Positions 25,034 through 34,774 of a DNA stretch of 64,000 nucleotides are shown here, in pieces; the stretch's first letter is position 1, and each line of letters begins with the position of its first letter. This DNA is from Tenacibaculum holothuriorum (GTDB lineage Bacteria; Bacteroidota; Bacteroidia; Flavobacteriales; Flavobacteriaceae). The stretch covers positions 1 through 64,000 of the forward strand of contig NZ_LAPZ01000015.1 of assembly GCF_002120225.1 (NCBI RefSeq). The letters are read 5' to 3'. The notes below the pieces were generated by a model. It made no database searches. It was given only the letters and a program-made list of their open reading frames with translations, and was not told where the DNA came from. The position numbers and the translations under genes are program-made.

Positions 25034-26134
25034 CTAATTGTTTAGATTTAGACACTCTTGAAAATAAGAAAGATAATCACTGTTAATTTTATTTATATCA
25101 TATTCAGTCATTATTCTTTTTTTATTGTTTAGTACTTTAGTTTCCTCTTGTAATCTCTCTTTATTTTTTATATAAAAGCTTACATCTTCAGAAGTAAAAA
25201 AGTAATAGGCATTTTCTTTTAATACAGCTTTGTTAAAAATATTGTTGTGGGCAATAATTAAGTTACCTGACCCCATTGCTTCTAAGAGTGAAGGGTTGGT
25301 GCCTCCTACAGAATGTCCATGGAAATATAAATTACAAAAATGTCTTAAACAGTTCAATTCGTTTAAGTTATAAATACTACCTAAAAAAATAATGTTTTTA
25401 TAGGCTTTGTATTTTTCTTTTAACTTTTTTCCAAATTTATTTTTGGTATAATCACCAATAACTAAGAAAGGTTTAGTTGCCTTACTTTCAACAACACCAT
25501 CTAATATTGTTTCAATATTGTTTTCAGGTTCAATTCTTGCAATTAGCATATTATAACCAAACTTTTTTAGTTGGTACTTTTTTAATATGTTTTCATCTAC
25601 ATTGGATACTATTTTGCTTCCGTAAGCAATAAATTTAGACTTCTTATTGTATTTATTATCTATATATTTTTTTATACCAATAGAATCTGATACTAAAAAA
25701 TGACTGTTTTTTACAGCTAATCTTTCCGCAAATTTTAAAAACTGTCGTACAAAAAAAGAATATTTACTTCGTTTCCATTCTAAACCATCCATATTGGTTA
25801 TTATTAATGGCTTTTTAGGAAATAAAAATGACCATATAGAACTACTTGTATAACCTAATTGAAGGATTATGTCTAAATTTCTTTTTTTTGTGTCTAGAAT
25901 ACAGTTTAAGTCATAAATAAATTGCCCAATGGTTCCCATTTTTTTTTCAGGGTCATTACAATGTACAATATGTACGTTTTTATAGGTTTTTTCTTGGTGA
26001 GGGTGGTTTGAAGAATTGTATACATAAACTTCACAATTTTTTTCAACTAAAAAAACAGATAAATATTCAGCAAATTGCTCAAATCCTCCATAATGATTGG
26101 GAATTCCTCTAGTTCCAATGATTCCTATTTTCAT
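25034..26134 (-). CDS. Glycosyltransferase family 4 with DUF1972 N-terminus
   Basis: Protein of 366 residues with GT-B fold. The start MKIGIIGTRGIPNHYGGFEQ is diagnostic for the DUF1972 glycosyltransferases, a group including Cps2T-type rhamnosyltransferases that add an early residue of the repeat unit. Further motifs: ITNMDGLEWKRSKYS, ARIEPENNIETIL, and GGTNPSLLEAMGSG as the donor-site E-x7-E region. It overlaps the upstream polymerase-like gene by 26 bases, an unusually long overlap that supports translational coupling. No signal peptide; it acts at the inner face of the membrane. Confidence 0.87.
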   Translation of the reverse strand: MKIGIIGTRGIPNHYGGFEQFAEYLSVFLVEKNCEVYVYNSSNHPHQEKTYKNVHIVHCNDPEKKMGTIGQFIYDLNCILDTKKRNLDIILQLGYTSSSIWSFLFPKKPLIITNMDGLEWKRSKYSFFVRQFLKFAERLAVKNSHFLVSDSIGIKKYIDNKYNKKSKFIAYGSKIVSNVDENILKKYQLKKFGYNMLIARIEPENNIETILDGVVESKATKPFLVIGDYTKNKFGKKLKEKYKAYKNIIFLGSIYNLNELNCLRHFCNLYFHGHSVGGTNPSLLEAMGSGNLIIAHNNIFNKAVLKENAYYFFTSEDVSFYIKNKERLQEETKVLNNKKRIMTEYDINKINSDYLSYFQECLNLNN

Positions 26135-27389
26135 ATTTTCTTTTTAAAACGCTACTAGTTTTTAAATATAAAAAAACACCTAATAAAATTGCTGTTTCTT
26201 CTTTTAGGTTATACAAACCTGTAATTATTAATGAAGAAAAAATTAAGTAAAAAGCTGTTGCCGATAATATATTACCAAAAGTTTTAACTTCTATACTTTT
26301 TGTTTTTCTATATGCTTGATAGTACAAATAAACTAAAAAAATAAGGTATAATATTAAACCGATAATACCTGTTTTATATAAAACGAAAACATAACCATTG
26401 TGTAAAATTGGTATATACCTTATATTTCCGTCACTACTTAATGGGGCTGCAAACTTTAAATCTACCAAAGCACCTAAGCCTTTACCATTAAAATAACTTA
26501 CAGGTGTTTGGTTGAGGCTTTGAAAAGCACAATATGCTTCATAAGCTCTCCAATGATCCCATAATTGTGCGTGGTCATTTAAATTTATTTTAGGTGAAAA
26601 AATTTCACTTGGAGCAATCTTTAATTTGTACAAGAAGCCATCAATAGTATCACCATTTCTTTTAATTTCTATACTGAATAAATATGCATATAAACCGATA
26701 AAAAATATAGCTGTAATAGCTAAATATTTTAACCCTTTTTTATTTAACTTTAAATAATTTAATACTCCTAATATTAAGAATATTAGGCTAACAAACATTG
26801 TTCTAGAAAAATATAAAATAAAAGACAATACTAATGTTGTTAGGATGATTGTTTTGGAGTTCTTACCTTTTATAACATTAAAAAAAGGTGTTTTTAAACC
26901 TAGAATTACTAAAGCTATAGCATAAACTTCAATAACATTAGAAAGACCATTTATTTTTCTAATATTTGCTACAGAAGTATTACTAAAATCGGTAAAAATT
27001 ATAGTGTGTAAAATATGATAGATTGCATAGGTAAACCCTAAATAAATTATAGTTTTAATAATAATTCTCCAATCATTAATACTTCTTGCAGTAAAATAAC
27101 CTAATAGGATTAAAATGAGTGGTTTGGTAAAATAAATTAAATCTCGTATAAAATCGTATGTCGTTGGTTTGTTAAATAATGCTGAAATAATACCAATCAA
27201 AATTATTATCACTAGAAAAGATAATAGTTCTAAATCTTGCCTTAATATTTTTCCTTTATTAATTATTAAAAAGAATATAGTAAACACTGTTAGTATAACT
27301 GTATTTACTTCTATCGATGCAATTTCTCTTTGTATAATTATAGAAATTATAAAAAGAATAGCCCATATTTTTTTTAAAGATAGTTTCAA
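26109..27389 (-). CDS. O-antigen polymerase-like membrane protein (Wzy-like)
   Basis: Integral membrane protein of 426 residues with about eleven helices and a large periplasmic loop around 270-330 carrying FNGKGLGALVDL and IPILHNGYVFVLYKTGIIG, the HN...G signature of the Wzy_C group. It likely joins lipid-linked repeat units. The start is TTG 27389, whose bases overlap the TGA stop of the upstream glycosyltransferase (TTGA arrangement), which supports this start. It is the second such protein in the operon. Confidence 0.78.
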   Translation of the reverse strand: MKLSLKKIWAILFIISIIIQREIASIEVNTVILTVFTIFFLIINKGKILRQDLELLSFLVIIILIGIISALFNKPTTYDFIRDLIYFTKPLILILLGYFTARSINDWRIIIKTIIYLGFTYAIYHILHTIIFTDFSNTSVANIRKINGLSNVIEVYAIALVILGLKTPFFNVIKGKNSKTIILTTLVLSFILYFSRTMFVSLIFLILGVLNYLKLNKKGLKYLAITAIFFIGLYAYLFSIEIKRNGDTIDGFLYKLKIAPSEIFSPKINLNDHAQLWDHWRAYEAYCAFQSLNQTPVSYFNGKGLGALVDLKFAAPLSSDGNIRYIPILHNGYVFVLYKTGIIGLILYLIFLVYLYYQAYRKTKSIEVKTFGNILSATAFYLIFSSLIITGLYNLKEETAILLGVFLYLKTSSVLKRKYENRNHWN

Positions 27390-28543
27390 AATGAGTTATA
27401 TAAAGTTTTAAATTTTTGAACGTAATTGTTCAGAGAAAACTCAGTTTTAGCTCTTTTTTCTCCTTCTTCTCCATACAGTTTTATTAAATCTTTAGCTGTT
27501 ATTAATGATTCTATAGACGCTTTTAAAGCAGAAATGTTATTAGGTTTGAAGAGCAAACCTGTTTTTTTATTAACAACAATTTCTTTTAAACCACCATGAT
27601 TAGCAGCAATAACGGGTTTTTTAGACAGCATGCCTTCAACAGCTACTAACCCAAATGGTTCAGGGTCTGTAGTTGGTACAAGTACAATGTCAATACAATC
27701 ATAAAATGGCCAAAGCTGTTTTTGAAAATCTATAGTGGTAACATGATTTTCAAGGTTTTTAATTTTAATTTCATTTTGTAACTCATCAAGCAAAAACGTT
27801 TGAGTTTTTATAGTAGAACCAATAAATAATAAATAAATATTATCATGTTGTTTTTTTAATTCTTCAAAAGCATTAAGTAATAATTTTTGACCTTTGTGCT
27901 TGTTTATTCTTCCTATAAGGCCAATTATTATTGAGGATTCATTAATGGTTTTAAAAAGGTTTTTTCTAATTTGTTCTTGTTCTTCCTTAGAAGAGAAAGA
28001 AATACTTCTATCTAAACCATTATAAATTATTTGAGACTTTTTTTTAAGTTTTGGTATATAAGAGAATATATGTTCAGCTGAAGCTTTAGAATTAAAAACA
28101 ATAAAATCAGAATACCTTTTAAGTATATAAGGATAAATTTTTGCAATAATTATTGGTGATTTTATTATTTCATGAACGTGCCAAATATGCTTAATTTTAT
28201 ATCTTTTACTATAAAGAGCACCAAGAAATACTGCTAAAGTATTTGAATGAATAATATCAATTTTTCTGTCACCAATCTTTTTTCTTAAAATACGTTGGGC
28301 TTTTAATATTTGAAAAGGTAATTTAATTATATCGAAACTAGTAAATAATTTTCTAGAAACTTTTATTACTGGTAAAACATGTACTTCAATATTTCTTTTT
28401 TTTAACTCCTCAGTTAAGGGACCAACCTCAGGAACAACTACAATTGGTTTTATTGTATCTCTTATAGACTCAACAAGAAACAAAAGTGTTTTGTCAGAGC
28501 CATATAAGTCTGCTGATTGATGAATAAAGAGTATGTTTTTCAT
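27386..28543 (-). CDS. Glycosyltransferase family 4
   Basis: Protein of 385 residues with two Rossmann domains. The N-terminus reads ILFIHQSADLYGSDKTLLFL, the acceptor-side Gly-Ser-Asp loop of GT4 enzymes. The C-terminal domain has IGLIGRINKHKGQKLLLNAF, VPTTDPEPFGLVAVEGM with the conserved E-x7-E, and KPVIAANHGGLKEIV. It adds a sugar from a nucleotide donor to the growing repeat unit. It starts three bases after the GT2 gene and overlaps the next gene by four bases. Confidence 0.87.
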   Translation of the reverse strand: MKNILFIHQSADLYGSDKTLLFLVESIRDTIKPIVVVPEVGPLTEELKKRNIEVHVLPVIKVSRKLFTSFDIIKLPFQILKAQRILRKKIGDRKIDIIHSNTLAVFLGALYSKRYKIKHIWHVHEIIKSPIIIAKIYPYILKRYSDFIVFNSKASAEHIFSYIPKLKKKSQIIYNGLDRSISFSSKEEQEQIRKNLFKTINESSIIIGLIGRINKHKGQKLLLNAFEELKKQHDNIYLLFIGSTIKTQTFLLDELQNEIKIKNLENHVTTIDFQKQLWPFYDCIDIVLVPTTDPEPFGLVAVEGMLSKKPVIAANHGGLKEIVVNKKTGLLFKPNNISALKASIESLITAKDLIKLYGEEGEKRAKTEFSLNNYVQKFKTLYNSF

Positions 28544-28546
28544 TAT

Positions 28547-29305
28547 TTACTTTATGAGTCTTGAAATATAATATTTTAATAAAGAAAAGATAAATTCGAT
28601 AGATGCTATAAACGGATTTACTTCTCCGGCTTCTATTTTAGCTCTCTTAGCTTCTTTAAAAGCTTTTATAACAAAATTATTACTTACGCCTCCGTCTTTC
28701 ATTTCCGCAGTAAACTCATTAATAAAGAGGGGTTTTAATTTGTCTTTTGCTCTCAATAATAACTCATAATCTCCTGTTATCTTATAGGTTTCGTTATAAA
28801 TTCCATATTTTTCAAAATATTTTTTATTGTGAAAAGAACCAACATGAGCTATTTTCATATTTCGTTTAAATTCATTCCATCGCCATGGCTTTGAAAAAAT
28901 ATGTTTTACTTTATTGTTATTGTTTATTAGTTTTACTTTAGAAGTTATTAAGTCAGCTTCTGGATTTGAAATAGCTATTTTAGCATATTTTTCTAAGGAT
29001 TTTTCTAAATATATATCATCAGAACCCAAGAAGGCAATCCAATTTCCAATAGCTAATTTTAGTCCTTTATTCCAAGCATTATAAATACCAGAATCTTTTT
29101 CACTTATCCACTTATAACTAATGTTTTTTTGTTTGAAAATAGGTTCAAATTCTCTTATAATATTTACGGTGTTATCAGTAGAGTTTCCATCAATGATTAT
29201 ATATTCAAAATTAGTATAGTTTTGATTTAGAACAGATGTTATGGTTTCCTTTATGGTTTTTTCACTGTTATAACTTGCTGTAATTACGCTAAATAAAGGA
29301 TTCAT
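28547..29305 (-). CDS. Glycosyltransferase family 2
   Basis: Protein of 252 residues, GT-A fold, WcaA-like. The start PLFSVITASYNSEKTIKETI and IDGNSTDNTV are the nucleotide-binding strands; WISEKDSGIYNAWNKGL is typical of this subgroup, and FLGSDD is the DxD metal motif. The C-terminal part is a helical acceptor region ending in a weakly hydrophobic segment. It lies six bases from the methyltransferase gene and is part of the polysaccharide operon. Confidence 0.88.
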   Translation of the reverse strand: MNPLFSVITASYNSEKTIKETITSVLNQNYTNFEYIIIDGNSTDNTVNIIREFEPIFKQKNISYKWISEKDSGIYNAWNKGLKLAIGNWIAFLGSDDIYLEKSLEKYAKIAISNPEADLITSKVKLINNNNKVKHIFSKPWRWNEFKRNMKIAHVGSFHNKKYFEKYGIYNETYKITGDYELLLRAKDKLKPLFINEFTAEMKDGGVSNNFVIKAFKEAKRAKIEAGEVNPFIASIEFIFSLLKYYISRLIK

Positions 29306-29311
29306 GAATAG

Positions 29312-30259
29312 TTAGTTTTTTACAATATAAAAAGAACCAGGTTCTCTTTTTGGTGTTAATCTAGGGCATTGTGCTAATAATTCGTTGTAATAATTGTGTT
29401 TTAAATAGTTTAATGCACCAATTATACGCCAATTTTTATTTGATGTTAAAAAGGCTTCAAGTATATATTGCTCGTTCCAGAGTTTATACTCGCCAAAAAC
29501 CCACTCTTCAAGATAGTTTCTTGGAGAAAAAATATCGTGTATATGTACTATAACTCCTTTGTTTAAAGAGGGTAAAATTTCTAAAAACTCATATAGTACA
29601 TCTCCTTGAGGTCTAATAATATGAGAAGAATCGATAAATAAAATATCATTTTCTTGCAAAGTTGTAAAAAAACTAAGGTCTACATTTTCAACTTTTTCTC
29701 GTATTATTTTTATGCCTAACTTTTCTAACCAAGGCATTTCAAAAGGTTCAATACAAATGTGTTCACAATTATAGTTGTTATCTAATTCTTTATTCCGTTC
29801 TATTGCTTTTCTTGCTATCTTAGTAGAGTGTCCTGAGCCTATTTCAATAATTCGATTAGGTTTTTTATGTCTTATGATATTATACCAATATTCTGCATCA
29901 CCAGAACAGAAAGAATTATTGTTAAAATGAAATGTTAGCTCATCTACAAAACTATTAGAAAAACCATTAAACTCTTCAGCATAAGAAAAGCTATTTAGTA
30001 AATTAAGTTGTTCTTTAACGTTCCAATCTATAGCGGGTAAATTACGTTCTTGATCGAGAGGTTTTTGTAAATCTTTTTTTAAAAATAGAGGGTCGTAATA
30101 ATGACTGGTTATAGGTAAAACACCTATTTTCAATAAGACTTTTTTAGATAGAGAAAGTCTGTGTAAACCAACTCGCCTAACAAATTTAAAAACAATTGCA
30201 GAAGGAATGATAAAAGGGAGGAGTAATAAATCTAATAATTTACTTATTATTTTAATCAT
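29312..30259 (-). CDS. Class I SAM-dependent methyltransferase-like protein
   Basis: Protein of 315 residues from ATG 30259. A frame extension to GTG 30328 would overlap the flippase gene by 41 bases, so the shorter start is preferred but not certain. An N-terminal hydrophobic helix (LLDLLLLPFIIPSAIVF) may anchor it. The methyltransferase core shows RIIEIGSGHSTKIA (motif I), CIEPFEMPWLEKLG and ILFIDSSHIIRPQGDV, then VHIHDIFSPRNYL. This fits small-molecule or sugar methyltransferases found in polysaccharide loci; the substrate is unknown. It may cap or decorate the glycan. Confidence 0.78.
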   Translation of the reverse strand: MIKIISKLLDLLLLPFIIPSAIVFKFVRRVGLHRLSLSKKVLLKIGVLPITSHYYDPLFLKKDLQKPLDQERNLPAIDWNVKEQLNLLNSFSYAEEFNGFSNSFVDELTFHFNNNSFCSGDAEYWYNIIRHKKPNRIIEIGSGHSTKIARKAIERNKELDNNYNCEHICIEPFEMPWLEKLGIKIIREKVENVDLSFFTTLQENDILFIDSSHIIRPQGDVLYEFLEILPSLNKGVIVHIHDIFSPRNYLEEWVFGEYKLWNEQYILEAFLTSNKNWRIIGALNYLKHNYYNELLAQCPRLTPKREPGSFYIVKN

Positions 30260-30287
30260 AATAAAAAAGGTTAAACCAAATAAAAGC

Positions 30288-31538
30288 TTATAATAACTTC
30301 TTTTTGTACGAAATATAGTAGGTTGCACAGACTATGAATAATTCTACAATTATTAGGGTTAGTATAAAGTAATCGACAAAAAATAGGTTGTTAAAAAAAA
30401 TAATTAATATTAAAAATGAATATAAAACAACCGAAGATAACATCATTTTCATAAATAGTTTCTGATAACCAAAGGCATTTATACTAACTACTAAATAATA
30501 ATTACTGAGATTATAAAACAATATAATAACAGAGTAGAGTTTTAAATAATAAATAGTTTTAAGGTTATGTTCTTTAGTTAAAAAGTAAATAACTTGATTG
30601 GCAAATAACCATACTCCTATTATGATAAGAACTGAGCTTAGGGTCATTATTTTAGTTACGGTTCTAACTATTTTTTTATCTTTTGTTTTATTAACATATG
30701 GGATTAAAACCGTACGAAATATTGTAGTAGGAACTGATAGTATTTTAATTATTTTTTCAACTATGTCATAGTAAGCTAAACTAGATACTCCAATAAAAGA
30801 ACCTATTAAAAACCGATTAGAGTTTGTGAAAATTTGAATAGAAATAGTTGAGGTAAAGTACAATAGACTTTCTTTAGTATATTGAGTTAAACTAGAAATA
30901 CTAGGCATTACAAACCGAATATTCTCCTTCTTGTATAAAATGTAAAATGAAAGAATAATTGATATTATAGATCCAATAGATTGTAAAGTAGGAACCAAGA
31001 TAAAGTCATCAGGTGATTTTATAAATGCTAAAATTAAAACGACAAAAAAAGAACGATTAATAAGGTCTAAATATGTAATATATTTCATCTTTTCTATTCC
31101 TTGAAAAAACCAAAAAGGAAATAAAAATTCATACAAAGCCAAATGCATGGTAATTAATAGTAGTATTTGATATTCTTTTTGTTCAAAAAACAAATTAGAA
31201 AAACAAAAAACACATATAACACTTATAAAAAAAAGAATTCCCTTAATTGTATAGACATTACTAACAATTTCATTTAGTTTTTTAGGATTGTCTCTATGAA
31301 TAGAAGCCTCTTTTGTTGCTGATAACGCAAAACCAAAACCAATAAAAATCACAAAATAAGCAACAATAGATTCAGCAAATACAACAAAACCATAATTGGT
31401 AGCTCCTAATACCTGAAGTAAGTATGGAAAAATAACTAAAGGGAGTATTAAATTAAAAGCTTTTATTATAGTTAAATAACCAAAGTTTTTAATTAGTATT
31501 TTATATTTATTAAATATATCTATTCCTTTAGAAACCAT
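30288..31538 (-). CDS. Polysaccharide flippase, Wzx-like
   Basis: Membrane protein of 416 residues with about twelve helices and the start pattern of the polysaccharide transporter family (GYLTIIKAFNLILPLVIFPYLLQVLGATNYGFVVFAES). The conserved GxxxYG around residue 45 is visible. It moves lipid-linked repeat units across the inner membrane. It follows the ColD-like gene by 11 bases within the operon. Length is normal for the family. Confidence 0.9.
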   Translation of the reverse strand: MVSKGIDIFNKYKILIKNFGYLTIIKAFNLILPLVIFPYLLQVLGATNYGFVVFAESIVAYFVIFIGFGFALSATKEASIHRDNPKKLNEIVSNVYTIKGILFFISVICVFCFSNLFFEQKEYQILLLITMHLALYEFLFPFWFFQGIEKMKYITYLDLINRSFFVVLILAFIKSPDDFILVPTLQSIGSIISIILSFYILYKKENIRFVMPSISSLTQYTKESLLYFTSTISIQIFTNSNRFLIGSFIGVSSLAYYDIVEKIIKILSVPTTIFRTVLIPYVNKTKDKKIVRTVTKIMTLSSVLIIIGVWLFANQVIYFLTKEHNLKTIYYLKLYSVIILFYNLSNYYLVVSINAFGYQKLFMKMMLSSVVLYSFLILIIFFNNLFFVDYFILTLIIVELFIVCATYYISYKKKLL

Positions 31539-31549
31539 TTATTTAAAAG

Positions 31550-32707
31550 TTAAGATAGAACTTTATATAAATGTTCGATTTCTTGTTTTAATTGAATTTG
31601 ATGGTTTCCAACAAAAAGACCATTCCTATCAATATAATCAGCGTTTTTTAATGATTCAAAAACTTCATAATCAAAGTATTTTACTACTTCTTTATTTGCA
31701 AAATTACCAGTAACAATTGGTCTGCAATCTATTTGGTTTTCTTGAAGTTTTTTTACAACAACCTCCCTAGTTAATTTCGAATTTGGTTTTATAATTAAAC
31801 TAAATCCAAACCAGCTACTGTTACCAATTTCTTTCTGAATATAAAAATCAGGATGTTTTTGAAATAATTCTTGAAAATATTGTGCGTTTTTTCGTCTTGT
31901 CTCTATGAAAGAAGGAAGTTTTTTTAATTGTTCAATTCCAATAGCACCACTCATTTCAACTGGTCTAACATTATAACCAGGTAGAATAAATCTAAAAGAT
32001 TCTTCAAATGGATTGGTAGATTTAGTTACTAGTGAATTTTCCTGTGGTAAATGGCGAGTCCAACCATGTGATCGAATTGATAATAAAATATGATATAATT
32101 CTTCGTTATCAGTACAAATTAGTCCACCTTCCATAGTAGCCATATGGTGAGAAAAGAAAGTAGAGTATGTTCCCATAAGACCAAAAGTTCCGGTTTGCTT
32201 TCCATTAAATTCTGCTCCCATAGACTCACAGTTATCTTCAAGAAGAATAATGTCATTAGAACCTATAATTTTATTTATTCTATTATAATCATTAGAATTT
32301 CCTAATAAATTAACAGCAAAAATCATTTTTGTTTTTTCTGTTACAGCTCTTTCTAAAGCATCTAAATCAAAGTTTAGAGTTTCTAAATCAATATCAACAA
32401 ACTTTAGTTTTAATCCATATTGATAAAGAGGGTAGTAGGTAGTAGACCATGAAACCGCAGGAACAATTACTTCATCTCCTCTTTTGAGCTTATGAGTTTT
32501 AGTGTAAAATAATGCTGCGACAGCTAATAAATTTGCAGATGATCCTGAATTAACCATTACTGCATATTTAGAATTAACATATTCTGCAAATTGTTGCTCA
32601 AATTCTAGTACACTTTTTCCCATAGTGTACATATCTCTATTAATTACTGATTGAATGGCATCTAATTCTTTATGATCCCATGATGATGATGCTAAAGGAT
32701 ATTTCAT
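31550..32707 (-). CDS. colD: GDP-4-keto-6-deoxy-D-mannose 3-dehydratase, ColD-like
   Basis: PLP-dependent enzyme of 385 residues in the DegT/DnrJ/EryC1/StrS family. The usual Lys that binds PLP is replaced by a His-His pair at 187-188 (FFSHHMATMEGG), as in ColD, which removes the 3-hydroxyl group in GDP-colitose synthesis instead of transferring an amine. Other matches to ColD as I remember it: MKYPLASSSWDHKELDAIQS at the start, VPAVSWSTTYYPLYQYGLK, LLEDNCESMG and FVLPGYN-like RFILPGYNVRP. It overlaps the ColC-like gene by one base and follows gmd, which is the order expected for a colitose pathway. RfbH-type enzymes share the His but use CDP sugars. Confidence 0.85.
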   Translation of the reverse strand: MKYPLASSSWDHKELDAIQSVINRDMYTMGKSVLEFEQQFAEYVNSKYAVMVNSGSSANLLAVAALFYTKTHKLKRGDEVIVPAVSWSTTYYPLYQYGLKLKFVDIDLETLNFDLDALERAVTEKTKMIFAVNLLGNSNDYNRINKIIGSNDIILLEDNCESMGAEFNGKQTGTFGLMGTYSTFFSHHMATMEGGLICTDNEELYHILLSIRSHGWTRHLPQENSLVTKSTNPFEESFRFILPGYNVRPVEMSGAIGIEQLKKLPSFIETRRKNAQYFQELFQKHPDFYIQKEIGNSSWFGFSLIIKPNSKLTREVVVKKLQENQIDCRPIVTGNFANKEVVKYFDYEVFESLKNADYIDRNGLFVGNHQIQLKQEIEHLYKVLS

Positions 32708-33630
32708 TAATTGTAATTTTTAAGATAGAATTCATAAGTTTTAAGAATACCTTCTTCGAGTGAAGTTTTGTGTTGCCAACCAAACTCTCTTAAAAGAGAA
32801 ACGTCTACTAACTTTTGCTTCATTCCAACGGGTTTAGTGAGATCGTATTCAAACTCACCCTTATAACCAACTATTTTTGCAATAGTATTATAATATTCGT
32901 TAATAGTATAATCAAAACCAAGACCTACATTTATATTTTGAGGCAAGTTGCTAAAGTTTTCTATAGCATAAAAAATAAAATCTGCTAAATCTTCGGCATA
33001 CATAAACTCTCTTCTTACTGTACCATCTCCCCAAATAGTTACACTTGATTTTTTTTGTTCTTTGGCTTCAATAATTTTTTTGATAACAGCTGGAATCATA
33101 TGAGAATTCTTAGGAGAGAATTTATCATATTTTCCATACAAATTACAAGGGATTATAGTCTTATATTCAAAATAAGAGTTTTCTCTTGAAATATACTCAC
33201 ATAACCTAGTTGAAAACACTTTAGCAATTGCATAACCTTCGTTTGTAGGCTCTAACTCTCCTTTTAAAATTAAGGTTTCTTTTAATGGGTTTTGAGCATT
33301 TCTAGGATACATACAAGAACTGCTAAGGTTTAAAAAGTATTTAACTTTTTGCTCTCTGGCAGCTAAAATAATATTTCTACCTATATCGGTATTTTTTACC
33401 AAGAAATCAACAGGGTTTTCCATGTTGGCTTGAATACCTCCTACTAAACCAGCAGCATGAATTATTAAATCAGGTTGATATTCTTTTATATAAGCAGCGG
33501 TTTGCTCGCAAGATAGTAGGTTTAATGTTTTGCTTGAGGGAGCAAGAATTTTTATTGAAGGAATATTTTTTGCAAAATCAATAATATTCCTACCTACCAT
33601 ACCAGTTGCACCTGTTACGAGTATCTTCAT
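32707..33630 (-). CDS. NDP-sugar epimerase/reductase, GDP-L-colitose or GDP-L-fucose synthase-like
   Basis: Short-chain dehydrogenase of 307 residues. The NADP-binding start is MKILVTGATGMVGRNI; LSSSCMYP and YAIAK give the Ser/Tyr/Lys catalytic triad; HAAGLVGGI and FMYAEDLADFIFY match the Fcl/ColC group. Fcl makes GDP-L-fucose from GDP-4-keto-6-deoxymannose; ColC makes GDP-L-colitose from the 3-deoxy product of ColD. Because a ColD-like enzyme is encoded immediately downstream, the colitose role is more likely, but sequence alone does not separate the two. One base lies between it and gmd. Confidence 0.85.
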   Translation of the reverse strand: MKILVTGATGMVGRNIIDFAKNIPSIKILAPSSKTLNLLSCEQTAAYIKEYQPDLIIHAAGLVGGIQANMENPVDFLVKNTDIGRNIILAAREQKVKYFLNLSSSCMYPRNAQNPLKETLILKGELEPTNEGYAIAKVFSTRLCEYISRENSYFEYKTIIPCNLYGKYDKFSPKNSHMIPAVIKKIIEAKEQKKSSVTIWGDGTVRREFMYAEDLADFIFYAIENFSNLPQNINVGLGFDYTINEYYNTIAKIVGYKGEFEYDLTKPVGMKQKLVDVSLLREFGWQHKTSLEEGILKTYEFYLKNYN

Positions 33631-34749
33631 TTAATTTTTATAATAGTTTTTTTGATCAAAACCGCCTTCTTTAAGATATATTTCTTTTTGAGTTAGTTTT
33701 ACATCATTTTCAACCATTTCTTTAATCATTTCTTCAAAAGTATATTCTGGAACCCATTGAAGTTTTGTTTTTGCTTTAGAGGCATCACCAATTAATAAAT
33801 CTACTTCAGTAGGTCGGTAATAATTTGGATCAATATTTAAAACTTCTTTACCTATTTCGAGTTGATAATTTGGGTCAGAGCATGATTTTATGAATCCTTT
33901 TTCTTCTTTGCCAGAACCTTTAAATTCAATTTCTATTCCTACGTTTTTAAAAGCCTCAGCAACTAAGGTTCTAACTTTAGTCGTTTTTCCAGTAGCAATA
34001 ACCCAATCTTCAGGAGTATCAGCTTGTAAAATCATCCACATCATTCTTACATAATCTTTTGCGTGCCCCCAATCTCTTTGAGCATCTAAATTACCTAAGT
34101 AAAATTTATCTTGAAGACCTAAAGCAATTTTTGCAACTGCTCTAGTTATTTTTCTAGTTACAAAAGTTTCGCCTCTAATAGGAGATTCATGATTGAATAG
34201 TATTCCATTACAAGCAAATATATCATAAGCTTCTCTATAATTAACCGTAATCCAATAGGCGTACATTTTTGCTACACCATATGGACTTCTAGGATAAAAA
34301 GGAGTGGTTTCTGTTTGCGGAACTTCTTGAACTTTACCATACAATTCTGAGGTTGAAGCTTGATAAATCTTCGTTTTCTTTTCAAGTCCTAAAATTCTTA
34401 TTGCTTCTAAGAGTCTTAGAGTGCCCATACCATCAACATTTGCTGTATATTCTGGTGTTTGAAATGAAACATGAACGTGACTCATTGCCGCCAAATTGTA
34501 GATTTCATCTGGTTGAACATTTTGTATTATTCGAAGCAAATTTGTTGCGTCTGTTAAATCACCATAATGCAAAAAGAAGTTTCTGTTTTCTACGTGAGGG
34601 TCTTGATAAAGGTGATCTATTCTTTGTGTATTGAAGCTAGATGAGCGTCTTTTAACACCATGTACTTCATATCCTTTTTTAAGTAAAAACTCACTTAAAT
34701 ATGCACCATCTTGCCCAGTTATTCCAGTTATTAAAGCGATTTTTCTCAT
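33631..34749 (-). CDS. gmd: GDP-mannose 4,6-dehydratase
   Basis: Enzyme of 372 residues converting GDP-D-mannose to GDP-4-keto-6-deoxy-D-mannose, the precursor of fucose, colitose and perosamine. The start [20 protein letters not shown] with GxxGxx[15 protein letters not shown], the catalytic Thr/Glu-Tyr-Lys region ([23 protein letters not shown]) and [17 protein letters not shown] are all typical. It is the first sugar-nucleotide gene of the operon, 25 bases downstream of the chain-length-like gene. No GDP-mannose-supplying genes are in the window. Confidence 0.97.
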   Translation of the reverse strand: MRKIALITGITGQDGAYLSEFLLKKGYEVHGVKRRSSSFNTQRIDHLYQDPHVENRNFFLHYGDLTDATNLLRIIQNVQPDEIYNLAAMSHVHVSFQTPEYTANVDGMGTLRLLEAIRILGLEKKTKIYQASTSELYGKVQEVPQTETTPFYPRSPYGVAKMYAYWITVNYREAYDIFACNGILFNHESPIRGETFVTRKITRAVAKIALGLQDKFYLGNLDAQRDWGHAKDYVRMMWMILQADTPEDWVIATGKTTKVRTLVAEAFKNVGIEIEFKGSGKEEKGFIKSCSDPNYQLEIGKEVLNIDPNYYRPTEVDLLIGDASKAKTKLQWVPEYTFEEMIKEMVENDVKLTQKEIYLKEGGFDQKNYYKN

Positions 34750-34774
34750 AGAAATTCAAATAAAAAAGTAAGTT

